From Chrysophaeum taylorii (lineage: Eukaryota > Sar > Pelagophyceae > Pelagomonadales > Pelagomonadaceae): a stretch of DNA of 64,000 bases. The DNA lies in the NCBI GenBank assembly GCA_029834535.1, contig JAQMWT010000029.1, forward strand, positions 124,001-188,000, in the 5' to 3' direction. Below are positions 24,501 to 34,058 of this stretch, piece by piece (position 1 is the stretch's first letter; every line of letters begins with the position of its first letter). The notes under the pieces are model-generated. The model was not told the DNA's origin, searched no databases, and saw nothing but the letters and a program-made list of their open reading frames with translations. A program made the translations under genes and the position numbers.

Positions 24501-25850
24501 CTCCTGGCGGCGTGGACTCTGACCGCCCATCTTGCATCGATCTGCGCGCGGGAAGAGGCTTTGTTGTAAGGGAGCCAAAAAAGACGCGAACGATACCTCG
24601 CGGGCGTCTCCGGCAGGCATTGGTGGCGGGCGCTGGCGGATGAAGAGACCGAGCAAGACGCGGCCGGTGGCATTTTTGCAATTTTTTGTCGTGCGCACGT
24701 TGTACCACTTGGTGTAGCTTGAGGATTCGGCGGACTGCCTCGCGGCAGTCGAGACCTCGCGCCTCGCGTCGACGACGACCTCGCCCATCGCGTCGTCGGC
24801 GTTGCCGATGTCTCGGTCGAAAAGTTCGAGTCTCACGGAAACCGACTTGGAGATGTCGACGACGGCCTCGAAGTAGTCGTTCCACTCGGGCGAGAGCGTG
24901 TGGGAGACGTACTTGGTCTGGCCGACGCGGGTGCCGTTGACGTGGACGACGGCGTAAGGGTCCGACGCCGTCTTGTTGCCTGCGAACGGGCAGCAAGGTC
25001 TAGACCACGACAGGGAACGAACGAACGAACGAACGAACGAAGGAACGCACGCACCGAGGAGGTTTCGATCCTTGGCAACGAGGCCTTCACCGCGAAAGAC
25101 ACAAATCCGGAGGGTCTCGGCGATGTTTGTTTTTCGCTTCTTGCGCAACGTCGGCGTCCTGAGCATCGGCAGGCTGATGCCGCGCGATAATGTGCGCGCG
25201 GCGCGCGTCAAGTTGCGTGTCTCGCGCTCCTCGAGCTTGCGACCGTCGCCCGCTGCGAAGGTAAGCCTCATCGGGCGGGGCGCGTAAAGAACCCTGTTCA
25301 CGACGCGCGTGACGAAGCTGGAAGCGTCGTCGACGCGCGGATCGAATCGCGCGCCGTTGATCTCGACGAGCGCGTCGCCGACGCGCAGGTCCGAACGCGC
25401 GAGGAGGTCCTCGCGGACGCGCGTGACTCTGGTCGAAAAGACCCCACCGCGCCCGCGGACGAGCGAAACCCCAAAGCCCAGCTTGGCGTCGAAAAACGAC
25501 ACGTCGAACCTCTCGCCGTCGACGCTTTCGTTAAGCCTCGACGACGTCGGCCTCCGCCGATGTTCGGCCTCGCGCAGCTTGGCGATGGCCTCGACGGCGA
25601 GCCGCACGAGCTTGGGTCGCGGCGTCGAGGTGCCGTCCTCGACCGATGCGACCCCGCCACCGAGGCAGATGATCCCCCGCAGCGAGGCGTTGGACAGCCG
25701 CACCACAGCCGCCATGCGCGCTCCTGCGAGCAGCTCCTCGATGTCCTCCGTTTCCTCGTGCTCGAGACACCCGTACCGCAGCGCGAACGCCCGCAGCTCT
25801 TCGCGGCTCAGAAGCTCGACATCCTGGATTTCCTCGTCGAGCACCTTCAT
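21566..25850 (-). CDS. PDZ-C2-C2-inositol polyphosphate 5-phosphatase-C2 protein, multi-exon
   Basis: The first exon starts at the ATG at 25850. A PDZ-like domain (FDVSFFDAKLGFGVSLVRG, DLRVGDALVEINGARF) is followed by a C2 domain (LRICVFRGEGLVAKDRNLLG joined across intron 24980-25054 to NKTASDPYAVVHVNG, then LSPEWNDYFEAVV). A second C2 follows (WTIDPFCIVETDG, SEPEWDPAY, RVYDSRCFLASHDAIGQVTF). The catalytic IPPc domain lies at about 23,690-22,250: DIVSIALQESS, NTGLGHVVANKGGIAFVRW, VSLVFYGAHLAAHEG, FFSGDLNYRL, PTFAPTFKV, NKKRVPSWCDRVLFK and VISSDHKPVRALW. A third C2 (KMDVHLEDG, TLHLIAVDLRWGEKVLGAAD) ends at the stop at 21566. The enzyme should remove the 5-phosphate of phosphoinositides or inositol phosphates at membranes, with calcium/lipid targeting by C2. 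At least ten short introns; not every boundary was resolved. Confidence 0.85.
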
Positions 25851-26008
25851 CGTCGACGTCCCCCTAAAAAGTCAAATGTAAAATTACTGTTCTTGCCACA
25901 CACAATGAATGTCATTTATTCATTCATTGCCTTCTGGTAGTTAGTTCTTCTTCGCTTACCCTACTTCAACAATACGTAGGATACGGTACCGCCGTAACCG
26001 TCGTCGCG
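25851..26008. promoter_or_regulatory. Short divergent promoter region
   Basis: Only 158 bp separate the start codons of the leftward phosphatase gene and the rightward FAM227 gene, so both promoters and 5' UTRs must lie here. TCATT repeats occur near 25915-25928. No TATA box is obvious. Confidence 0.5.
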
Positions 26009-27919
26009 ATGGAGGAGACCAAGCACAAGCACGAGGCCGGGGGTTCGGTGGAGCAAGCCGAGCGTAACTACCAATTGATCGAAAACTTGATGGTACGGCT
26101 GCAGAAGATGGGAGCAAAGGCCGAGGAACGGCGGCGGGCATGCGAAGAGGACCAGAACGCCGACTCGGAGATGTGTTCGTCCAAGGTGCCGACGCTGCAG
26201 CAGGACATGGACGAGCGGGACTCGGAAAACCCCATGTGCCGCAAGCCGAGCATGTTTTTGCGCGAGTCGGAAAACGGCGTCCCCGAGATCAACGTCACCT
26301 GGCGCTCGGCTCCGACGACGGAGGCTGGCAAACGTCTCGAGGCAAAGTTTGAAGAGGAAGTTGGCCACTTGTTCGCGTCGACGCAGAAGCGAATAAAGAC
26401 CAAGACAATATCCGCGGCCAACATCGGCAGGTCGCGAAGGCACGACCACAAGCTCGACGAGAAGAAGCAGGAGCGCATCAAGTACGAGCGCCGACTCCAG
26501 TCTAACCTCGAGCACTACGTCACGCGCGCAGTTAACGAGTTACACTACCAAATTCCTGCCAGCGGGATCGCACATTCAGGTTGCCCCGACGATGACGACG
26601 ATGCCGATGAAGACGAGTTCGGGAGTCCGGACAAGTCGTCGGAGCGGTGGCCGATCCCGGTCGAATCGCAACAGATGAACCCACGGTTGCTCCTCGCATA
26701 CTCGACCGAGCGCATCATGCTCCCGTCGGGCGTCCGAATGTTCAAGCACTTTGCGCTCTGCCACATCTCGTGCCAGCTCTACGTCTACCTATATTGGTTC
26801 GCCCACTGCCGGTTCTTCCAGGACAACAGCATCCCCGAGCAGCACCACCTCCTACGCCGTGTTGCGACGCTCTACGTCAAGTTGCTCTCACTCCGCGCGC
26901 TCGAGGCGCACCGTGACTTTTTTTTCAAGTACTACCCCTACGTCGTGGCCAACGCGATCTTTGCCGGGTTCTACTACCTCTGCCCCGGTTCGAGACACCT
27001 CTACACGAACGCCTTCAAAAAAATCTTGTACTTGCAATTGGCGCAGATCTTGACGGGCCTCGACGTCTGTCCGTCGTCGGTCCAGGTCCTCCGACACCAC
27101 TGCTTTCCCGACGACGTCGCAGACGACGATCACGACGACGACGCCGACAGCCTCCCGCCGCTTCCCATGCACACCTCCACCAGCGCCCCGGACACTACCG
27201 CCACCGGCGTGGTGCATCGCACGAACAACGACGGCGCCGGAGACGCGGTCCCGCCCCGCGCCGGAGACGTCGTCGACGGCGGCTCGACGACGATGCAGTC
27301 GAACCTTTCGTCCTCGCTCCTCGCGAGCCGAACAAAGCCGGATGGCGGCGGCGGCGGCGACGACCATTGTCGCATGGCGCGCCGCAGCGTCTCGATGCCT
27401 GCGCTGGCGCGCCCCGTCGGCCACTACGTCGGCAGCCGGTCGGACCTGCGATTTCGGCCGGCCGCGCCTGCAAACTTGCGGTCCGTGCTCCCGCGACAGA
27501 GAAAGGTCGGCTTCGATACGTCGCAGCTTTCGCCGTTGCTCCACGAGTACCTCTCGACAAATCCTCGGAACAAGAACAAGAATAGCGTCCGCCGCACCGC
27601 GCCGGTGCACTGGTGCTATACCGGCGGTACGGAAACTTTCGTCAAGATGTCGGTTGGCAAGACCTTCGTCTTCACCAAGGCTGCCAGTGGCAAGGAGGTT
27701 CACGAAACCTTCGCATCATACGAGGAGGCCAAACAGGAGTACAGCTCGGGCATGAAGGAAAGCCACCGCGAGTACAAGCGGCAGATCCGCCATCTCGACC
27801 AGGAGAAGCGCCGGATCCAAGAGGCTGGCCCCGTGGCGATTGGCCGCTACGCCCTCGATCGCGTCGTCGAAACTATGATGCATCCATGTTTTGGGAAGGA
27901 GTCACAACGTTATTATTAA
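26009..27919 (+). CDS. FAM227 family protein
   Basis: A single exon of 636 residues. The centre carries the FAM227 signature almost unbroken: IMLPSGVRMFKHFALCHISC near 234, then QLYVYLYWFAHCRFF, EQHHLLRRVATLYVKLLS, DFFFKYYPYVVANAIFAGFY, YLCPGSRHLYTNAFKKILYL and VCPSSVQVLRHHCFPDDV. The flanks are charged and helical (QLIENLMVRLQKMGAKAEER at the start; EEAKQEYSSGMKESHREYKR near the end). FAM227 proteins occur in organisms with motile cilia and are linked to sperm and axonemes in animals; the molecular function is not established. Presence here suggests the organism makes flagella. The middle is rich in Asp, Gly and Thr. The ATG at 26009 is the only good start, 158 bp from the divergent phosphatase gene. 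Confidence 0.88.
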   Translation: MEETKHKHEAGGSVEQAERNYQLIENLMVRLQKMGAKAEERRRACEEDQNADSEMCSSKVPTLQQDMDERDSENPMCRKPSMFLRESENGVPEINVTWRSAPTTEAGKRLEAKFEEEVGHLFASTQKRIKTKTISAANIGRSRRHDHKLDEKKQERIKYERRLQSNLEHYVTRAVNELHYQIPASGIAHSGCPDDDDDADEDEFGSPDKSSERWPIPVESQQMNPRLLLAYSTERIMLPSGVRMFKHFALCHISCQLYVYLYWFAHCRFFQDNSIPEQHHLLRRVATLYVKLLSLRALEAHRDFFFKYYPYVVANAIFAGFYYLCPGSRHLYTNAFKKILYLQLAQILTGLDVCPSSVQVLRHHCFPDDVADDDHDDDADSLPPLPMHTSTSAPDTTATGVVHRTNNDGAGDAVPPRAGDVVDGGSTTMQSNLSSSLLASRTKPDGGGGGDDHCRMARRSVSMPALARPVGHYVGSRSDLRFRPAAPANLRSVLPRQRKVGFDTSQLSPLLHEYLSTNPRNKNKNSVRRTAPVHWCYTGGTETFVKMSVGKTFVFTKAASGKEVHETFASYEEAKQEYSSGMKESHREYKRQIRHLDQEKRRIQEAGPVAIGRYALDRVVETMMHPCFGKESQRYY

Positions 27920-27950
27920 TCCTCTCTGAGTCGTCGACTCTTCTCTAATC

Positions 27951-28978
27951 CTAACTACTAATCGACAGATGTTTGTCTGTCTGTTTGTCTGTTTGTCTGT
28001 TTGTCCCTCGATTTAGGGTAAGGATCAGGTAGGCCCGCGAGCCGGACATTGATCCTCCAAGCCGTCTACGGCGACCTCGCAGACTATTTCCACGACCCGC
28101 GGCGGCTCTTTCAGCGCGCCATTCTCACGCCCCGTCGAAACGATGTTGTCGATGCTGACAACGCCGCGTGCATGACCGCGGCCTTTTTTTCCCGGAGACG
28201 AGGCGTCGGAGTTCTTTTTGGCAGACTAGGTTGGGTCGGAAGACGACGCCTCGCTCTTTACAGTCGAGTTTTCAACTCCCTGACCAGCAACGGCATGCTG
28301 ACTTTGAGCGCGAGCTGAAGGTCTTCGCAACCTCGACCCGTCGCACGGCCACTGCAACGGTACCAGACACATGATCGATCGTGTCGTTGTCAAGACAGAG
28401 AAACATCTGTCGATTAGTAGTAAGGACAAGAGCCAGGGCCAGACGCCCCGCGAGGTCGGCGTCCTCTTGCCCAAGCCCGTCTTCTGCCACGTCCAGCTCT
28501 ACGTGGCTCTCTGTCGAGTCGGCAACCCCGAGGATATCCTCTTCTGGGTCGACGACTCCACCCTGCCCCACACGTGCTGCGCAATACCGATAAGCCCCTC
28601 CCGGCTTCTACACGCGCACTGTAGGTGAACTTACTGGGACCAGGTGTACTTACTGGGACCAGGTGAACTTACGGAGGTTAGAGATTGGGACTAGGTGAAA
28701 TTAGTGACCAGGCGAACTTACTGGGACCAACTGAGCTTACTGGGGTTTTTAGAGTAAACTCAAAGGTTAGCGGCGTGTGCGGATCAAAGCAGCTTAGATT
28801 GGCGGGGGTGAGAGCGACGAGTTCAAAGGAGAGAGGTGAGTGGATGTGTGCACGAGTGGGTTTACGCCGAACTTACTGGGGTTAGAGATTGGGACTAGGT
28901 GAACTTACAGAGACCACACCTGAACTTACTAGGGTGGGTTAGAGATTGGGACTAGGTGAACTTACTGGCCTGCACTTG
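27951..28978 (+). mobile_element. Decayed Helitron-type helicase fragment, duplication copy A
   Basis: The plus strand keeps pieces of the C-terminal PIF1-like helicase of Helitrons: VYGDLADYFHDPRRLFQRAI followed by LTPRRNDVV, then NLDPSHGHCNGTRHMIDR, then KSQGQTPREVGVLLPKPVF followed by CHVQLYVALCRV. These match the RAILTP, CNGTR and NKSQGQT...VGVYLP...QLYVALSR blocks. The frame shifts several times and the segment between CNGTR and KSQGQT is largely missing, so this is a dead fragment. It begins with CCTAACTACTAATCGACAG and TGTC/TTTG repeats and ends in a cluster of GTGAACTTACTGGGACCA repeats. No Rep domain or typical Helitron end is visible. Confidence 0.7.
28625..28975. repeat. Dispersed GTGAACTTACTGGGACCA minisatellite, block 1
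   Basis: Variants of AGGTGAACTTACTGGGACCA recur irregularly at about 28625-28745 and 28868-28970, separated by a unique stretch (28750-28840) that is itself repeated at 29850-29935. Block 2 of the same repeat lies at 29727-30030. Confidence 0.75.
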
Positions 28979-30045
28979 TCCTAACTACTAATCGACAGAT
29001 GTTTGTCTGTCTGTCTGTTTGTCTGTCTGTTTGTCCCTCGATTTAGGGTAAGGATCAGGTAGGCGCGAGAGTAAGGATCAGGTAGGCGCGAGAGCCAGAC
29101 AGTGATCCACCAAGCCGTCTACGGCGACCTCGCAGACTATTTCCACGAGCCGCGGCGGCTCTTTCAGCGCGCCATTCTCACGCCCCGTCGAAACGATGTT
29201 GTCGATGCTGACAACGCGCGCATGACCGCGGCCTTTTTTTCCCGGAGACGAGGCGTCGGAGTTCTTTTCGGCTGACTAGGCTGGGTCGGAAGACGACGCC
29301 TCGCTCTTTACAGTAGAGTTTTCAACTCCCTGACAACCAACGGCATGCTGACTTTGATCGCGAGCTTAATGTCTTCGCAACCTCGACCCGTCGCACGGCC
29401 ACTGCAACGGTACCAGATACATGATCGATCGTGTCGTTGTCACCGAGGCTCCTCGATACATCGATCGTGTCGTTGTCACCGAGGCTCCTCCAACCTGTAT
29501 CGCTTAAGGCCCGCCTACGCCAAACGATCAACAAGAGCCAGGGCCAGACGTCCCGCGAGGTCGGCGTCCTCTTGGCGAAGCCCGTCTTCTGCCACGTCCA
29601 GCTCGACGTGGCTCTCTGTCGATCGGCAACCCCGAGGATATCCTCTTCTGGGTCGACGACTCCGCCCTACCCCACACGTGCTGCGCAATGCCGATAAGCC
29701 CCCTCCCGGCGTCTACACGCGCACTATAGGTGAACTTACTGGGACCACGTGAACTTACTGGGGTTAAAGATTGGGACTAGGTGGGCTGAGTGACCAGGTA
29801 AAACTGGGACCAGGTGAACATACTGGGGTTTTCAGAGTAAAGGGTTTTTAGAGTAAACTCAAAGGTTGGCGGCGCGTGCGGACCAAAGCAGCTTAGATTG
29901 GCGGAGGCGAGAGCGACGAGCTCAAAGGAGTTGGTTAGAGCTAGGTGAACTTACTGACCAGGTGACCTTATATGAAACTTACTGGGATTAGGTGAACTTA
30001 CTGGGGTTAGAGATAGGTGAACTTACTGGCCTGCACTTGTTCGAA
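28979..30045 (+). mobile_element. Decayed Helitron-type helicase fragment, duplication copy B
   Basis: This is a direct tandem copy of 27951-28978 with small differences. It starts at the same CCTAACTACTAATCGACAG and ends at the same GGCCTGCACTTGT. It keeps RAILTPRRNDVV, HGHCNGTRYMIDRVV and INKSQGQTSREVGVLL followed by AKPVFCHVQL. The part between CNGTR and NKSQGQT differs from copy A: here a GTGTCGTTGTCACCGAGGCT block is doubled, and a remnant of the RLRPAYAxTINKSQGQT block survives. The two copies have therefore lost different internal pieces since, or during, duplication. Confidence 0.7.
29727..30030. repeat. Dispersed GTGAACTTACTGGGACCA minisatellite, block 2
   Basis: The same unit as block 1, here at about 29727-29830 and 29938-30025, forming the tail of duplication copy B. 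Confidence 0.75.
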
Positions 30046-30162
30046 TCTAAACTTCGAATAAATAAACAAACCCAATCCACTAGGAGCCGAGTCTATAGTA
30101 GTGGATTTCTTTCTTTCCACCCCCACCCCCGGCATTCGCGTGAGGTGGTATTGTCTTGCGCG

Positions 30163-32641
30163 ATGGTGATGGGGTGGCGTGGTGTGATGATGGATGACCG
30201 TCTCGTCGCCGCGTGCTCGGTGTTGTTTGCTCGCATCGTGCTGCGCGGAAAAAATGAATCAATCCGGAGCGTGAGCCGCCGTCGTGCATTATTGTTTGCT
30301 ATTGTGGTCGTAGGTGTGGCTGTGGGTCCAGGGCGCGTTGCTCTTTGGGATCGCGGTGGTGAATGTTGAGCACGGGTTCGAGGAGCCTTGGGGGCAGAAC
30401 TTTGGTGCGCTCGCGGCCGCGGAGGTCGCATCGTTCGTCTTGGGGCGCGGGTGCGGGTTGGTCGCGTCGCTGGGCCTCGGCGGCGCGGTCGGGGCGGCGG
30501 TCGCTCGCGGGTACGGCGCGCGCGTCGCGAGGGTGGCGACGGCGGTCGCGACGTATCGTGTTTTCGCGACGCGTCAAAAGGTTGCGGTTGCAGCGAGTAT
30601 CGCCGTTTTCGCGAGCTTGCCTCGCCTCTGCGCGGTACTTCTGCCGGTCGACGATTTTTTGGACGCGTTCGAGACGCTCGAGAGTCTGCACGGATCGGAA
30701 GAGAGTCGGCGAGGTTTTTTGAGGCAGACGGTCGTGGTCGCCGTGATTTGTACGCACGTCCAGCTCGGCGTGGGCTGGGCGGGAGTCGAGTACCTGCGCG
30801 CCTCTCAGATTCGAAAGAACGCGCTCGTCGACGGCGTCGCGAACAAAAAGCTGACGGCGCGACAATTCGGAAGGCAGAAAACGATCTCGTTCGTGTGTTG
30901 GGTCGCTGCGCCCTACCTGCTGCAGCGCGTCTCGATGGGGGCGGTCTACGAGCTCAGCTTCCGCAAGTTCTCGTTTGGCATCGCGCGCGCCCTCCGCGTC
31001 GACGCGGTCCTCGCGGCGCCGGACGGCGAGCGCGGCGGCGGCGGCGATTTTCGGAGGTCGGCGCTCGCGGTGCTCTCGGCAGCCAACGGCCCATCGTCCG
31101 ACCGACTGACGCTCGAGGCCTACGGCAGCGCCGCGGAGGCGTCGGCGCGGCGCGTGTACGAGCTCGCGTCCCGGAAGATTTTCGCGCTTCCCAAGCTCGC
31201 GCTGTTGCCGTCGCTCGTGGCGGCGCACCCCGTCGTCTTCGCGTGCTCGCTGCCCGTGTTCGTGGTCATCGACGTGCTCAAGGCGCGGATGATGGTCTTG
31301 CTCTCGACGGCCATCGAAGACGCCAAGAAGAAAGCCCGCACGGCTACGTCGACGCGGTCGCGCGTCGAAGCCCACGACGCGTCGCGCGCGACCTCCATCG
31401 ACCTCGTCTCGGCGACGACCTGGAACACCCGCCAGTGGCACCGGCTCTCGCAGGAGGTCGAGCGCCACGCCTACGTGCAGACGGCCCTCGAGAGCGTGCG
31501 TCGCTACGTCCGCTGGCTCTACTGGGCCGACATCCTCACGCCCGCGATCGAGGTCGCCCTCGCGGGGATGCTCGAGAAAGACGTCATCCGAGCCGCCGAC
31601 TTGTGGGTCATCTCCCGCGCGATGGAAGACTCGCTCGACACCCTCCTCACTCGATCCCTCGCCGAGGCGGACCTGGCCGCGCTCCGCACGGACCTCGCAC
31701 GCTTGAACAGCCTCGTCGCGGACATGGACGACTTTCGCAACTCCTCCGTGCCCAACCTCGCTTGCGGCCGAGGAGGTCATCAATCCCCGTTCTTCCTCGA
31801 GGTGCGCGACCTCGCCTACGAGAGAGGCACCGCCAAAGCGCGCGTTCCGTGGTTTCGAGCCGAGCCCGGCGAGGTCATCGCCGTCACGGGTCCAAACGCC
31901 TCCGGCAAGAGTACGTGGCTTTCGTTGCTTCGATCGTGCTACGGCGCCGCCCCTCCCGCCGCTTTAAACCTCGTCGAAAACGGCGCCAAAATCTTGGTCC
32001 CGCCTACCGTCGCCGTCGTCCCACAAAAACCCTACTGTCCGCTCCACGCGAGACCCATCGACTGGCTTTTGTATCCAACCGACGTCGACCTCGACGACGC
32101 CTCCGCGCTCCTCGCCGCCTCCGACCTCCTTGGGCGCCTCGACTTCTTCCGGGCAAACGAACAACGAAAGGATGTCGATTACTCTACCTTGCTGCTGGAG
32201 CACGACGACTACTGCGGCTCTCTGAGTGGGGGCCAGGCTGTCAAGCTCGAGCTCGCGCGCCAGATTCTCCTGCCCGCGAAGCTCGGATTCTCCTGTCCCG
32301 CGCTTATCATGCTCGACGAGAGCTTTGCGCCCTTGGATCCGATTTCCAAGCGAAAAGTGCAGCAACTCCTCAGAACAACGTGCCCCGAGGCGATCGTCCT
32401 CGTCATATACCACGCGGACGTCACTTTCGACGGCGACCCCGCCTGCGTACCGTCGGGGGACTTTTTTACGGACGTCGTTCACTTTCAACCCGCCGCACTA
32501 CCCAGTAACACTGCTTCGCTTACTGCTTCTACGCCCGAGGGTCTCGTTCTCTCGCGTGTTGGTACTTGCGAGGAGGACCCGGCCCTCCGATCCGATCCGA
32601 TCCGACCAGGGCCAGCTGGGGGAAAAAAAACGCCCGAGTAA
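30163..32641 (+). CDS. ABC half-transporter (ABCD-like)
   Basis: Exons 30163-30270 and 30314-32641 join across a 43-nt GTGAGC...GTCGTAG intron into 811 residues. The N-terminal 480 residues carry several hydrophobic spans (VWLWVQGALLFGIAVVNV, TVVVAVICTHVQLGVGWAGV, SLVAAHPVVFACSLPVFVVI). The nucleotide-binding domain has Walker A GPNASGKST near residue 560, a Q-loop in VVPQKPYCPL, the signature LSGGQ, and Walker B ALIMLDESFAPLD with its catalytic Glu. The PQKPY...LLYP segment resembles the PQRPY...VIYP of ABCD transporters, which move fatty acyl-CoA into peroxisomes, but the transmembrane EAA motif is not clear. One TMD plus one NBD implies a dimer. The first exon has ATGs at 30163, 30169, 30187 and 30190, all in frame; I take the first. 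Confidence 0.82.
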
Positions 32642-32730
32642 TTAATTAAAATGTCACTGCTGCTGCTGCTGCTGCTGCGGTTCTTTCACAGGACCCCTTA
32701 ACTGATAATAATAATACTCGGAGCTACTTA

Positions 32731-32775
<45 letters not shown>

Positions 32776-33322
32776 GCCCCCCTCCTTGAATCGTTTTAAG
32801 ACCTGCCTCTCTTGCGGTCTCGGTCAGGTGGCGGTACGGGCTCCAATTAAGCACCCAACCTTCGGTGCGTGCGTGCCTATGCGGTTTGTCGTCCCGGGAC
32901 CGAAGAGCAGCGCGCCTGCCCCCCCTGCAGCAGCAGAGGGCGCCTTCTCTATCTGCGTCTGTCGCGGGAGAATGTGGGGACGCGCAGCGATGTTGGCGAG
33001 TGCGAAGAAAAGAGACAAGAACTGCAGCATTCGCAAGAAGAAGAAGAAGAAGAAGAAGATGAATCAGTGCATTTCCATGTCGAGCGCGCGCGTGTCTGGG
33101 CAGGGCAGGCGATAAAATATGGTTGGCGTAACAATTTGCGTAGTAGTGATAACAACGAAGTGCGAGTTTGTACAGATGGCGCGCCGAGGGCAGCCACACG
33201 CGTCGCCACGTGCGGGTGAAGGGAGCGCGTGCCGTCGTGCGTGGCCAAGACACGAGGGCTCGATGGCACTAATAATCGAGAACGATGACGAAAAAGAAAA
33301 CGACGCGATACGTGCCGGCCCG
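32642..33322. other. Intergenic with (TTAG)n and (AAG)n repeats
   Basis: Holds (CTG)n near 32656-32680, (TTAG)n at about 32730-32775 and (AAG)n at 33038-33062. No gene seen; the frames on both strands are short and pass through repeats. This is the gap between convergent genes. Confidence 0.5.
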
Positions 33323-33953
33323 CTACTCCCCGGCGACGTCGGCGACCCGTTTCTCGGGCGGAAACGCGAGCGAGAGCGCGGCAGTCCACACGACAGACGT
33401 GAGGAGGACGACGTTGAGCTGGTGTCGCACGGGTACCATTTTGAAGTTGACGTATTGAACAGGAATCCAAAATGCCCACTGAGCCTTCATCGTCGGCCAG
33501 AGACGATCGTAGACTCGCGCGACGCTCTCCGAGACGTCGCAGCCTTCCATTTTGGCCAAGGCGAAGTGGTAAATTGAATTGCTAACCCATCCCCAGTAAA
33601 CCTGCGGCGGGGTCGGCACAACGACGTCAAAGCGAACGCACGAATTGTTCCATGAACACTTTGACCAAAGGGATAGCTTGTTGCGATACTCGCACCCTAC
33701 GAACAAACCACTCGAGGAACTCGTAGTGGACGTGGGCGATAGGGGCGTGGATGATTGTGCCGTAGATCACGGCTCGGCTGATCCGCGGCGCGTCGAACGC
33801 CTCGTCCTTCTTCTTCGATGTTGCCTGCGCCACGACGTCCCCAGTTCCCCACAGCACACCGCCGGTCGCCATCTTCGTAGGCACCGGCCTCTCGATCAGC
33901 GCGGCTTCATATTTTCCGATGAGGCGCGTTGACCAAACCCCGAGCGAGACCAT
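33323..33953 (-). CDS. Mpv17/PMP22 family membrane protein, two exons
   Basis: Exons 33642-33953 and 33323-33601 join across a 40-nt GTGCGT...CCGCAG intron into 196 residues, the normal size for Mpv17/PMP22. The family landmarks are in order: W-x6-Y-x4-ERPVPTKMATGGVLWGTGD with VVAQ, then RAVIYGTIIHAPIAHVHYEF, the KVFMEQ segment, VYDRLWPTMKAQWAFWIPVQ and YVNFKMVPVRHQLNVV. The protein has four predicted membrane spans and sits in peroxisomal or inner mitochondrial membranes, where relatives form small channels or affect metabolite balance. The intron replaces the usual P-x7-Y segment after the DQ-like MEQF. The gene is divergent from the ankyrin gene with about 105 bp between start codons. Confidence 0.88.
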
Positions 33954-34058
33954 GTGATGAGGCGCGCTGCAGCTAACAAGATCCTACGGCCGCCATCTAC
34001 CTGCGGCGCCAGCGTCACTCGAGACGACAAGATATGCAAGGGTACTACTTTCTGTTGA

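Noticed and set aside
28000-30045. A functional host PIF1 helicase gene
   Set aside because: Only C-terminal blocks remain, in changing frames, twice in tandem; Helitron-type wording (KSQGQT...VGVLL) fits a mobile-element relic better.
30299-32508. Long frames opposite and beside the ABC transporter (494 and 706 residues)
   Set aside because: They are Arg-rich shadows of a GC-rich coding exon; the ABC frame holds the Walker and LSGGQ motifs.
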